From Taeniopygia guttata (Eukaryota > Chordata > Aves > Passeriformes > Estrildidae), in NCBI RefSeq assembly GCF_048771995.1, contig NC_133024.1, positions 3,105,001 through 3,169,000 of the forward strand: a DNA stretch of 64,000 nt, written 5' to 3'. Both the position numbers and the translations under genes were made by a program. The stretch's first letter is position 1, and every line of letters begins with the position of its first letter. Below the pieces are notes generated by a model. The model made no database searches. It was given only the letters and a program-made list of their open reading frames with translations, and was not told where the DNA came from. Positions 35,001 through 46,912 of the stretch are shown here, piece after piece.

Positions 35001-35469
35001 TTTTGGGAGAAATGAGGGTTCAATAGGTCTGCCAGTGATTTTTCCTTAACCCACACAATGTGTTATTATTATCATTCAGTTACCCAAACCCCATTTTCAC
35101 TCTGCTTAAAAAGGGAAAAATGATTATTTTAAATTTACATGGTATGCAAATAGGTCATGTATTCAAGCATGTGTAGCAGGACACTCTGTGTAGGCTAGGG
35201 TACAGCAGCTCAGACTTTGCCTGATTTACAAGCTGGCAGTGATGAACTGAGCAAAGAGGATTTTTGGTGGTGATGAATGCTTGCCAAACAATCTCAATTT
35301 AGACCCACCATGACCAAGTGCCAGACAGACACTTCCTGGCTGAGTCTGGCGCCAGCACGGGTGGGCAGGCCCTGAAAGGAGTGTGAGAGCCAGAAGTGAC
35401 GAGTAGGAGAAACCCAAGAGATGATAAAATCTCTTTCAGCAGTGAAGCACATTTTGCTGAGCAGGTGCA
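26066..35469. other. Intergenic region right of SH2D1B; no gene recognised
   Basis: About 9.4 kb of AT-rich DNA, presumably including the SH2D1B promoter next to 26.0-26.4 kb. It has A-tracts near 27571, 31849 and 33153, and a GC-rich patch at 33240-33370 with no recognised identity. The open frames have no recognisable domains or splice-consistent partners. Confidence 0.6.
27830..28060 (-). mobile_element. Possible minus-strand LTR remnant
   Basis: The minus strand has AATAAA (27893-27888) followed by GCCCTGCTGTGTATTTGGCA and a GT-rich stretch, reminiscent of an LTR R-U5 segment. No ends, TATA box or duplicate copy were found, so this is weak. Confidence 0.25.
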
Positions 35470-35668
35470 TTGGGTCTGGCTGAGCTGGAGTTAATTTTCC
35501 CTTAGAGGCTCTCACAGTGCTGTGATTTGCATGGGTAGCTGGAAAGGTGTGGATAACACATCAGTGTTTTGGGTACTGCTGAACAGCACAGGCACAGCAT
35601 CAGCACTGCCTCTCCACATAACCCCACCCCCATCAAAGGGGCTTGGGGTTGGCAAGGTCCTGGGAGGG

Positions 35669-35673
35669 ATATA

Positions 35674-35704
<31 letters not shown>

Positions 35705-35719
35705 TTTTGTACATATATA
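35669..35719. repeat. TA microsatellite, left side of nested LTR
   Basis: (TA)n at about 35670-35692, then TTTATAT and ACATATATA up to 35719, directly abutting the nested LTR. Confidence 0.9.
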
Positions 35720-36341
35720 TGTGGGAATGTGGGAATCCAGGGCATCCCTCTGGCTGCCCTGGCAGGTCTGGGACCCTGGCAGGGGTCAGGAACCCCCCTG
35801 GACAGAGCCCCCAGAGACACTTTCTGTGATCTCTGTCCATGGAAAAGAGTTTTCAATCTTACAGGATGAATTACCAGCTCTGAGTGTTTGATATCAGTAA
35901 TAATTAAGTGTGGCACGGGTGCAAAAGTAAAATTTTAGGTTTCTAGATGAGGAGTCCAAAGGGGACAGGATGAAGGAAATTGGGTGTGCCTTGTCCTTTT
36001 CCTCCTTCTTCATGCCCTCCATGTTTCACTGTGGTGTTGGCATTTTTCTGTTGGTTCAGGCTGGGGACACACTGTCCAACGTAGGTGACAGATATTGGCA
36101 CGTTATTGTAAATCCAGCACAGGTAGTTTGTGGTATTTAATGTTTGTACCATCCCACTGAGGGCAGAGCCCCACACGCTGCCCTGCAGGACAGAGCTGCA
36201 GCAGGGCAGCAGAACATGTTAGAGATAAACAGAATAAACAACCTTGAAACCAGCACAGACCAATTATGGTTTCTGCTTTGGCAGTGGGGCTGACAGACAG
36301 AGACTTTCTACAATCTTGGAATTATCAATACCCACAGATTC

Positions 36342-36346
<5 letters not shown>
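35720..36346 (+). mobile_element. Solo LTR, copy 1 (6-bp duplication type), nested in ERVL LTR
   Basis: Termini TGTGGGAAT...GATTCCAACA, AATAAA near 36231-36236 followed by a short U5 and CA end. Flanked by TATATA at 35714-35719 and 36347-36352, consistent with a 6-bp target duplication, though the TA context makes this ambiguous. The first 8 bp (TGTGGGAA) are tandemly doubled. Closely similar over about 617 bp to 62305-62921 in the opposite orientation. No internal retroviral genes. Confidence 0.82.
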
Positions 36347-36424
<78 letters not shown>

Positions 36425-36438
36425 TATTTATATATGTC
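36347..36438. repeat. TA microsatellite, right side of nested LTR
   Basis: About 90 bp of nearly pure TA with occasional TG interruptions. It is the continuation of the repeat at 35669 across the inserted LTR. Confidence 0.95.
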
Positions 36439-39400
36439 CTTCTCAGATATAAAAGCTAAGGAAAGGAGGAGGAACAAGATGAGCAACATTTTCTCTTTAC
36501 AATGTTTGCCTTCTGGAGCAACCACTCCACCTGCTGAAACCCTTCTTCCTGGGAAATGGCTGAACATCTCTTGCAGATGGAAGTAGAGAATAAACTTTTT
36601 TTTTCTCTCTCTTGGGTTATGTACTCCCATACTTTTACTTTTGCTCTAGTAAACTGCCTTATCTCAATATATATCAGTTGTTTTCCATCTTATTCTCTCT
36701 CCCCTGTCCAGATTGAAAGTGGTGGTTTGATGACCCGACACCCAGCCAAAGTCAGCCCACCACACATAATTATATGTGTGCACAACAACACATAATTATA
36801 TCTGATTGACAGTCAATCATTTTATACTATAAAAGACTAGTCCAACTTTTCCATGGAAGGGATTATTAGCATACCTCCCTAAGGTGTCTGAAGATTCTTC
36901 TCTTGCATTGCCATCCTTGGCCCCTCAAGGATACCTCTCAAGGCTGTGTGAAAGTCATTGCCAATGGCCATTGGTATGGGTGAATAACATCAGCATATAT
37001 ATTATAAGCTAGCTCTGATATTATTGATTTAATAGGAAGTGCACTATATTTTTAGTTTTATTGTGTAGTAAATAATTCTGATTAAAGCCTTCTGTCTTTT
37101 TGACCTCTTGTCCTTTTCCATTTTCACTTTTTCAATTTTTACCTAATCATTAATAATTTTGAAATAATCATTTGTTTTATTAATATTGAATATCTGGTTT
37201 GCCATCCTAAATCCTGCAGGACAAACTCGGATAGAGGTTCCATTTCACCTAAACAATTCTTTCTAACCCATTTGGTTCTGCAACAGCACCCAGTGTAAAG
37301 GCTGGGGGTAGCTGTTGTCCCAGCTCTGAAATGGCTTTACAGACACCAAGAAGGGTGGAATGGGGGATTGCCAGTTCTAGGGATTTGCTGTGCTTTCCAA
37401 ATAACCTGCAGAGCCTCCAGGCCTCCAAATCTTCCTCTCCATTATTCTTCAAGGTACCAAAAATATGAAGTATAAGCACAAATTACAGCACCCCTGTGGG
37501 CCCTGCATTTCCAAATCCCCAGGAGTGGGGATTAAATGAAATGTTTGCACCTTCTCCGCAGAGACAGGAGACATAATCCAAATTATTTTGGACACCTGAC
37601 TGACTCATACAAACTACGGCCATGAATCATGGTTCATGGTTCACCCAACTCCCAAAACTGACTCTGTCCTCTTAGGCCATCTGAATCCCAAATTGTCTGA
37701 AACAGATGCAGGAGAGTGTTTACAGGGGCAGATTGCAACTCCTGCTTCAGGTCTCAGGAAAATTCAGAGTGGCTTCTTGTCATTAGTAGACATTAATTAA
37801 ATCTATTTGGTTTAATTAAAAAGAAATAAAATAAAAGAAGAAGAATGTGTTGCTTTTCTGTTTTGCTAATCCCAAATTGTTTACCTTGGTCTTTCTGGTA
37901 ACTGGCTTTTGCCAAGTGTTTTTTTCCCCCCTGCATTATGGAGCAGAGAGAGGTAATGCTCTTCAGACACTCATGCCACTCTGCCTGCCTTCTTTCCTAT
38001 AGATGTTGTGTTTTCACAGCCAACACTGAGCACACAAGCTTCCCAACACAGCCCTAACCAGAAAGGCTGGAAATGCACAATATTTCCTATAGCAGCCTTG
38101 CCTCCCATCCCAATAAACCGAGCAAGGGAAATCATGTGTCACCTGCATTCACTGTGAAGTTCCCTCAGATTATCTCATGAGTGCCTAGTGCCTTCTGCTG
38201 TATAACACCACAGCTGCACTTCAGCCAAAAACACTTCAGGGGCTCAGGTTGCTTGTCAGGTTAGTTTTGCTTCAGTTTGCCTCCACCAGTCCCTAGCCTT
38301 CTTTGCATTTTTTAACATTGGATTTAAAAAAAAAAAACACCCATGAAGACAAGAGGTAGGCTCGTGTTCAAAACTGGATATTAATAACCAAAAAGCAAGC
38401 TATTGTTTCAGTGAAAAGCAGTGTTCTCAAGGCATAATTTATTAAACCTAAGTATGATGCCAAAGCCTTCTCCGTTCCTCTAGTATCAGTTCTGAAAGCT
38501 GTTTGCAGTCTCTAGATGGCACTGTGACTCTTTATATTGATTAATCTTGTCAAATAGTGCTTTGCCAATTGAGTAAGAAGTCACAGCTGCCAAGTGACTC
38601 TCTTCATAGCAGACATGTAAATAATAGCTGGCTTTATAGTGCCTATTTAGTTTTTCAGCCACAGCACAAGCTTGTGCTTCATAAAACACCTCCCTCGGTG
38701 TGCTCACAGATAATACCACACATACAGCCAGCTGCTGCTGCTTTACTCACATGTTCTTTCTTAAGGAATCTGAATTATCCAATTAGAGATTCCCTGCCCT
38801 ACCATGCAGTCCCTGTACTCTGGATGTGGCTGTACCTACAGCCAGGTTGTTATGTCTGATTAGAAGCACATAAGTGAAGGGTTAATCAGCTGTTAACACT
38901 TGCAGGGTATAGGTGTGATCAGTCAGTGCTAGTGAATTTACTGCCAGCCATCATGTTATTAAAGACATGGACAGATATATTATCCCAAGTCTAAATCAGT
39001 AGAGATCATATTTTTTCCTGCTTCCAGACTGGAAATTAATATAATTTAAAAGTTTTCAAATATAAACCAACTTTCCAATCTACTTTACTATTCAGAATAG
39101 CCACTTGCAGAAACACAAGTGTAGGTGGTGAGGGACAAGCAAACCAAAAGCAGGTTCAAGATCACAGGGATCTTTAGTATTATCAGAGACTGGCATTTAG
39201 TCACCTCCTGATTCATAATGATAAAAGCCTCTAACATTATTTCCTTAATGGAAAGCAGCATGATAGCTGTCATGATGAAAGATCAGGCTTAACATTTTGT
39301 GTGAGCATTCTGTGTATTTGGGCTGCAGGTGGATATTGTCTCTAGGAGTGCTACAGAATTAGGATGAAAGAAGAGCAGAGCTTTCACAAAGAAGCTTAAT

Positions 39401-41658
39401 CTCTTCCAACCCACTGAGAAGTCCAGTGCATTGTATAATCCTTTCTTATTTGTAATAAATACTTTAAAATAGTGGTATACGTTATCATTATGTCACCACA
39501 CTATGTTTCAAAAGGAGATATAAATAAAAGTTATAATGAAGGTACAAGAGTTGGAATAAAGTTATTTGCTCTGTGATGCAAAGATATGCATCATTCCTAA
39601 ATTCAAGTAAGATGTTTCAGATTTTCACAATGATGATTTCACTGCTATAAACACAAGAAGAAGCCTAAGCCAAGGCCACAGGGTCTAGCACAGTCAATTG
39701 GTTCAGTTTCTGCCCTACAGGGTGGGTGCAGGCTGTATTCAGACTAGGTGTTGGTGATTTCTACCACAGCCATCAATGAAGATGGCAAGAGAACTGGGAG
39801 AAATAATGATCATTACTGAATTATATTGTCATAGATAAATGTCTCCATGTAGCAAATTCCTTTAAAATATCCATCAGGGACAAGAGAGCATTATGGTTGT
39901 GAGGATGATCCACACAAATATTGCCAATAAATAATGATGGCTCATAATTTTGTGTGGGAATCTCAGATCTCAGTGGGAAATGAGACACAACTGTAAGATA
40001 TAACCAGTAAATTCTTGAATAGATGAAGTGAGGAAACTTTAGAATTTTAGCTTTAAGTTGTTTTTTAAGTGCCACATAACCTTGCTTGTGTAACCAAGGT
40101 CAAAATAATTCCATCTGTCAGTCCTGAATTCCATAAATGATACCCCCCTCGTGCTCTGAGGCAATGAAAAAGCTTTCAGGCAGTGTTGCTGGTTATGAAT
40201 TCAGCCCTTACATGTGTTACACAAGGGTCATCTTGCCACACACCATTCAGGCAAAACAGTGATTGGAAGAACAGGCACAGCTTCTTCGAGGAAATTTCCC
40301 TGACAAGCTTGGGGCACAAAGCCAGGGCTTTTCAAAAGATTTCCTCTTTATGTCAGTGTTTGAGCATGACACTTTCCTAACAGTCCTGTTCTGCCAACTT
40401 CAAAAATGTATTTGCTATTGGCGTCCTGACCTCTCCCCAGCTGCCCAGAACGACTTCAGAGGCTGACCATGGTTATGTGCTCTAGATCAGTAAGGAGGAA
40501 TTGGGGCTTTCTGGTCCAATATGCACCATTTGCTCTGTCAGGCAGCCTGTCAGACAAAGACTGATTCCAGAAAGAAATTCTAGTTCAAGACAGAGAGATA
40601 TGGGAGAAAACTATTTCTACAATCACATAATAATTAAGGGTTTTCAAGACCTTTACACAACTTACCCTTGCTTTTTAATACAATATGTTCAATTATAATG
40701 CAAAAAAACCCCGCAGATTGATGTTGGGGAATGTGCTAAGAGAAGGCAAGCTGTTACATGTCCAAGCATGGCTTGGAATTGTCCCCTATTTTTGAAATGG
40801 AAGTGCCAAACCATCACCTTTCTGGCACCATTCAGAATCAGACCCTTTTTGCCTGCACTTTTTATCTATGTATTGGCTGAGGGAAAAGCTCAGTGACAGA
40901 GGTAGTGGGCAGCTCTTTGCATCAGAAAAAGTTCCCTAACAGTTTAATTCTGTGTTGCACTATGGCATTCTCCTTAAGCACACAGATCCTGCTCAAGCAG
41001 GTCATGTATCAGACTAATTGCTTGAGCTTGATTTGGCATAGGTAAACCCAATAGTAAAATGTCCTTAATAAATTAGGACCATTTGGACTCTTCATTCCCT
41101 ATTTTGGGACTCACTGTAATGGGACAACCACTACAATCATTGCCAAATCTCAGAGGATTAAGCCTTCAAGGTCTGTCATAAAGCTAAGACAGCTCAGAGT
41201 TGGGCTACAGAAGTAAAACATTTCCCAACACTTAGAATGAAAACTTTCTACAACTCAGACTTTAAAACTTGTTTTCCAAGGAGGAACAAGAGGTCCAAAA
41301 GAGGCAACACACAGCATCAATGAAATTGGAGTTTATATCTCTTACCTTTGAAGAACATGTAATTTTTTGTCACCAGTCCCCTGTAAATTCAAGCCTTTCA
41401 ATTTTCAGAAGGAGCTGCTTCCAACACATAAGCAGTGGCTGGGGTGGATAAGGATTAGTTGATTTGTATTTGTGAGTTCTTTTTGTCTTAACTTGCTGGT
41501 TGAGAACAACAACAAAAGGTTGTCACTGCAAAAGGTTGGGGAGTTTTCTGTGTGCCTGACACACCAGTATCCCCTCAGCATCCCCCTTTAGAGACAGCCT
41601 TCTAAATTGCCAAAACCTGGAAGCAAATGAGGGAAGCTCTGTTGGCTGAGCCCTTCAA

Positions 41659-41659
<1 letters not shown>

Positions 41660-41696
<37 letters not shown>
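41660..41696. repeat. 37-bp poly(A) tract
   Basis: Uninterrupted A run, the longest homopolymer in the window. The sequence to its left (41500-41659) shows no recognisable SINE or retrocopy. Confidence 0.95.
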
Positions 41697-41697
<1 letters not shown>

Positions 41698-43016
41698 CAC
41701 AAGCAAAGAATCAGAGCATAGATTTTGGTTACATGCTAGACCATGAAATGTCATTGCAACATGAAGGACAGACCTGCTAGATGAGTTATGATCAATTTAG
41801 AGAGGTTCACAAACTAAAACCATGACCATTAAAATACTCAGATGTTTCCTTACCCCAAGAAACATCAATTGCAGCTCACTGAAGTTTATCACCCCAGTGC
41901 AAACATTTTAAAAGTACAGATTTTGATCAGTAATTATCATTGCCTGGAGCTCTAACATTCAACATCAGAATAAATGGTAACTCTTGAGAGATAGATTTGC
42001 TGATGCAGCTGGCTCATTCTATGTCCAAATGAAACACGATCTCCCTAAGGCTAAAGGTTGTTCTAAAATTATTTGCCTAAAGATTGATGTTATCCACGGG
42101 CTTATTTCATTACTTCATTAGTTATTTTTTTAAGTTTCCCCATCTCTGCCATCTCTTACCAGCCTCTCTAAGAATGGTTTAGCTTTACATTGCCTCTGTG
42201 GTTAGCACTTCATTTTTTCCACTGAGAATCACTGCATAAGCAACTGAAAAATTTGTGTACGTTCTGCATAACCAAAAGATTAGTAGAAAAAAAGCTAAGT
42301 TACACTGTGTGTTTATATGGGAGATGCCACTTTTCTCACTTGGCAGCCACGTTAAACAATGTATTCACAACCTGGTTTTGAATTGTTTTGAATTGAACTA
42401 AAACTCATTGAAAGAACTTACATGTCCAGTGTGAAGGTATGTGACTGATATACTTGTTACAAATATATTTTCTTCCCTCATGGCACTGTCTGAGCTTTTA
42501 TTTGATTATTATTATGTTGATTCTAATAATGAAATTAGTATAATTAGTGCTTTTTATATATTACTAATGGACAGGGGCAAACTTGCATTCTTTTATTCTT
42601 AAGCATATTTGTGTGTTTGTTTCAGTGAAAGAGCAGATTTTCAGGATTCTTATACCACAGATTTGTTTATTTATTATTAGCAGTCATTAGGCTAGTTGAA
42701 TGCTCCTGTTCAACGTGGTATATTTAAACTTTGAGAACAATAGATGGCCTGAAAAGATTTGATTTCTCATGGAATCTATCATATAAAAATAATATTAGAG
42801 CAAAACAACATTTTAAAAACCAAAACAAACAAAAAAAACCAAACCCAAAACCTGACACAGTAGTTGATTAAAAAGATTTGCCTAATGTTTTGTCTGAAAA
42901 CTTTCCCCTTCCACTTTTTTAAGGAAGAGAATGATTTTAGAATGAAAGAAAGATTTTGCTATGAATTGCCTGCAAGTCAAGAATAAAAGATCTAGAAGTA
43001 AACTTTTCTGAATCCA

Positions 43017-43037
43017 AAAAAAAAAAAAAAAAAAAAG
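43017..43037. repeat. Poly(A) tract of about 20 bp
   Basis: Uninterrupted A run in intergenic sequence, without a recognised upstream retrocopy. Confidence 0.9.
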
Positions 43038-46000
43038 GACAAAATGAGTTCTTTAAGAGAAGTTCACTGGTTAGTAGTGACATTCTAAAAGAAAAAATCC
43101 AGCAAGATGTAGGCGGTAGGAACATCTTCATTTGGGTAACAGTGATCCAGCTCTCAAGAAACTGGTCCAAATCTGACCATACATATACATTTCTCTAGAA
43201 TAATTGTCTGTATTCTCAACACTAGCTGGATTTCTGTGTGTAGAAGTCTTTCCTTTGAAATTTATGATATCAGCATTCAAGACTGAGAATTTAACTACTT
43301 AGTTGCATTGCATTGTTCTGTACATTAACAGTCTCCTGCCTGTTAAATAAATTTTTGTAGCCTGGGAGGAAGGCTCATAACTAACCATGGTTGTAATGAG
43401 TTACTTTGGTGGTTTCTGAGGAGTAAAGCAGTGCTTGATAGTGACACATCATGTTTCTGTCTGGCAAGTGCTGTTACTTTATTTGCAGCAAACAGGTTCT
43501 TGACAGCTGAGAATTGCTCTGAATATAATCCAGTTGAGTGCTCAAATGCATCCTTAGCTTTAACTACACAAATATCCTTGCTGAGTTCAATAGGTGCATA
43601 TAAGAAAAAATATATGCTACTTTGGTGAATCATGACCAGCATGTACAAAAGCTGCAGGATTGCATAACACAGGGCTTATTTTCATTGTCCTTGATACTCA
43701 CGCTGATATTTATGGGCATATCACTTTTAATGATAATACAGGCTGGAAAGCATAACAGCTTGGTCTATGAAAGTAAGCAATTTAAAATTTCAGAGTGTAT
43801 ACTGCAGGTTTGACACTAGGAATCATGCCTAGACAAAGTAGGATTTTACAGTTTAGAACAAGAATCCCAGACAGAAAATTACTTTTAAATGCAGAAGGAT
43901 ATTCTTCTTTCCAATTGGAACCTGTTTTTTTCTACTTTTGGTGATCTTTACAGAACTAGCATAGTTAGAGAACTTCTTTTATTTGACGAAAAAACAAAAA
44001 AAAACCAAACAAAACAAACCATTTGTTTGATAAGAGCATCTATTACAGGTCTTACATGGTTATAGACCTTTGACAGAAATAATCTCGCTATTGAGTTAAA
44101 AATATAAAAATATTTCTTCTGCTGGTACTCACAGCTTTAAACCCATTAAGAATACCATGCTAAATCAGTGACAAAAACAGCCAGTGACTCAAACTGAAAA
44201 GGATTTTAGGGTTTTGTTACATGAAAAACACATGGGGCTAAAAGCAAGTCCTTGACATAGCCATGCTCATACATCCCCTTTTCCATAGCTGAAACAAGCA
44301 TATTCCCCACAAACAGCCCATCTCTGCATCCATGAGATTCAATAAATAGCAAGTCAATCCCTATGGCTACAATCAAGGATGGGCCTTAATCTGAAGTATT
44401 TTTTATGGCTCTACTTGGAAGACAAAAACATAATTACAGCTACCTCACTGACGCGAAATATTTTCACATGTGCAACAATTTGCAGAGCCATTTCCATTGG
44501 CACAAGTGGGAGCCAGGATATACTTTTGTATTCAATTGTAGGATAACAACAGCCTTCAGAAATTCTGCAAATTAAAGGAGAGGTTTGGTTCAGGCTATCC
44601 CTCAAATTTCCAATACCTTTTTCATCCCTTACATGCTCTGAGTGCCTCTGCTGCTTACACATTACCTTTTCTCTTCTGGGCCTTTGCAGGAGTGCAGGAG
44701 AGAAATTTATCTGTTGGGGCAGGTGGGAAGAGTCTGAGCAAGCTTTGGACAGGAATGAGTAGAGGTGAAATTAGAGGAGGGATAAATCAGACTCTTCTTC
44801 CCTGCAGCTTTCACAAAGCTACTCCAAACCCTTCAAACAGCCCAGTCTACCTGGATTTTAGAACTTCCTTTCAGCCACAGGTAACATAACTAAAAAAATC
44901 TAAAATCATCTCCCATTTTATCATCTATTCAGAGATCCTGCTGTAAAGGTACAGCAGGGTGGAGCTTTGATGTTTGTTAGCACCTGGAGTGAGCAGAGGA
45001 CTATTCTGCATTTCAGTTTTTATCTCTAAAACATCGACGCCGGCTCTTCCCTGTATCAAAAGAACATCATGCCTATATATGCACTTTACACCCAGATACT
45101 GCACTGAAAACAGACCAAAAATAGACTTTGTTATGTGTAAAACTCTAATATTTGGGGGATAACCTGCTTCCTTCATGGGCTGACTGCAAGCTCTCCTTTT
45201 TACTCAATCTGCTGGCACGTCCCTGAACCATCTCCATCTGTCACAGGACACGGGAAAGCACAACGTGAGCCACTGCTATTGCAAAGGTGAAAAAAATGAA
45301 GTTTATTTTCTGACTCCAGCATTTATACTTTTCCAAAAGTGACAGTGGATTGGAGGGTGAAGGTGCCACCTCTCCAATGACATTGGACAAACTACCAGTA
45401 CATCGAATTTCTCCATCTCTACGGAGGAATGCAAAACAATCTATTGTTTGCAGAAAGTTGTGTGAGAAAATTCTCTGCAAGATTGTAAACTCAGAAGACT
45501 TGAGAAAATCTTAAGAATCAGTGTTCATCAACGTGGAACACTGAGGCTCCTCCTGAGCAGCTGGGCTGTCTGCTGCAGGCAGGCAGTGCTCTAAACCAAG
45601 CCAGATTGCTCCTTCATCTCCTTGATTCCGTGAAACGTGGGATGCATTCATCTTTGACTGACTGTGTCTCACTTGCTCCTACCTCCTCTGCCCCACCAAA
45701 TTGTCTTTCTACTTTATATGCATACAAAATTACAGTGAATTGATTTCATCTGAATTTGAAATAATCTCTGTATTAACTTTGTTTTCTTAAAATTCTTCAT
45801 TTTCAACTGCACCTTTTATGACCCATATCTAAGACTCTGTTTTTTTTTTTTCTTTTGTAAGAGGAAAGACTGCTATTTCTTGGTAAAAATAGTTGCAATA
45901 ATGATACATTTATATTCTGAGGATGAGGCACATTTAAACTTCCAGAATTCCTGTGCACCTGTATTAGTCCCAGTTATGCAAAAAGCTCATGTTCTTAACC

Positions 46001-46852
46001 AGACATTCCGTTTTGTAATAGAAATCTCTAATTTGCAACACTTTCATGCACCAAAAGAAGACTTCTTGTCGTCTTTGGAGTCCATTTGATCAGCTTGGCT
46101 TTTGGTCTGTGTACCTCTGGAGTTGAATGTGAGAGTGCTTCTTTCAGGTCACCACTTGTGGTTCTGCTCAGTGAACCTCCAGCTATTTCAAAAAGCCTTA
46201 ATAACTGGTGAGAATTTTGATCATTTTCATACATATTTTATAGACTGTTGAACTGCTACCCCTTCCCATCTGCTATTTACTTTCCTGTAGTTCAGGTGAG
46301 CATTGTTATTCCACGTAGGACTAATGCAGTGTCATGGAGGAATCCAAACACCAGAAATAATCAAAGTAAATGGTTTACTTATTACCAGTGGGATGTAGAT
46401 TCCTTCTCACCATCTGGGAAAATAAATAGTGGCTTTTTTTTTTTTTTCCCCCTGGATGTTTGTAAGACAAAATGCACAGTTTTATGGGAGACAGAAAATG
46501 TTAATCAGCCCTTGAAACATCAAATACTAGCTGCCTTCAGACACAGCACTTCAGTAATTAAAAACTTAGTTTATCAGTTCATAAGGAGAAGTAGCATCAC
46601 AAGCAACTTCTACTGTATAACTGCATACTGTATCCCTGCTGCTATGACAGGCCATACTTTTTCTGGGAAGCCATTTTAGAGCTGAAACAAATAAAATTAG
46701 TTTACCTCTATTTGAATTCTTTGTCTCAAATATTAAAAAAATTAAATTTGCCCTGCATTTTTTTTTTGTTGGTGGTTGTGGGTTTTTTCCTAAAACCAAG
46801 AATAAAACACAATCTGATTTAATCATGAGAGTCCAGGAGCTGGGTGGGATTT

Positions 46853-46912
46853 TTGGTCTAGATCTGGATGATCTAGACCAAGAATTAGATCATCCAGACC
46901 TTGGTCTAGATC
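46853..46912. repeat. Perfect 12-bp hairpin plus a third arm copy
   Basis: TTGGTCTAGATC (46853-46864), 5-bp spacer, GATCTAGACCAA (46870-46881), then another TTGGTCTAGATC at 46901-46912. The middle arm can pair with either outer arm. Confidence 0.9.

Larger units (their letters stand above)
35470..36765 (+). mobile_element. ERVL-type LTR interrupted by a nested LTR and TA repeats
   Basis: U3 half at 35470-35668: CTGGCTGAGCTGGAGTTAAT, GTGTGGATAACACATCAGTG and GGTACTGCTGAACAGCAC. Second half at 36439-36765: GATATAAAAGC as TATA box, CTGGGAAATGGCTGAACATC and TAGTAAACTGCCTTATCTC. Together they follow the order of a bird ERVL LTR and of 21805-22290. Between the halves are TA repeats and a complete younger LTR (35720-36346). 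Confidence 0.7.

Noticed and set aside
35943..36176. Open frame resembling a viral surface-protein fragment (NTTNYLCWIY-like)
   Set aside because: It lies antisense within a 6-bp-duplication LTR whose TATA/polyA and TG...CA ends set the orientation; the same frame recurs in the second LTR copy. Not an envelope gene.
36244..36630. Overlapping open frames rich in Y and I in several frames
   Set aside because: Translation of a TA microsatellite.
46248..46679. 143-codon plus-strand frame
   Set aside because: Interrupted by a poly-phenylalanine run from a T-tract and no family resemblance.
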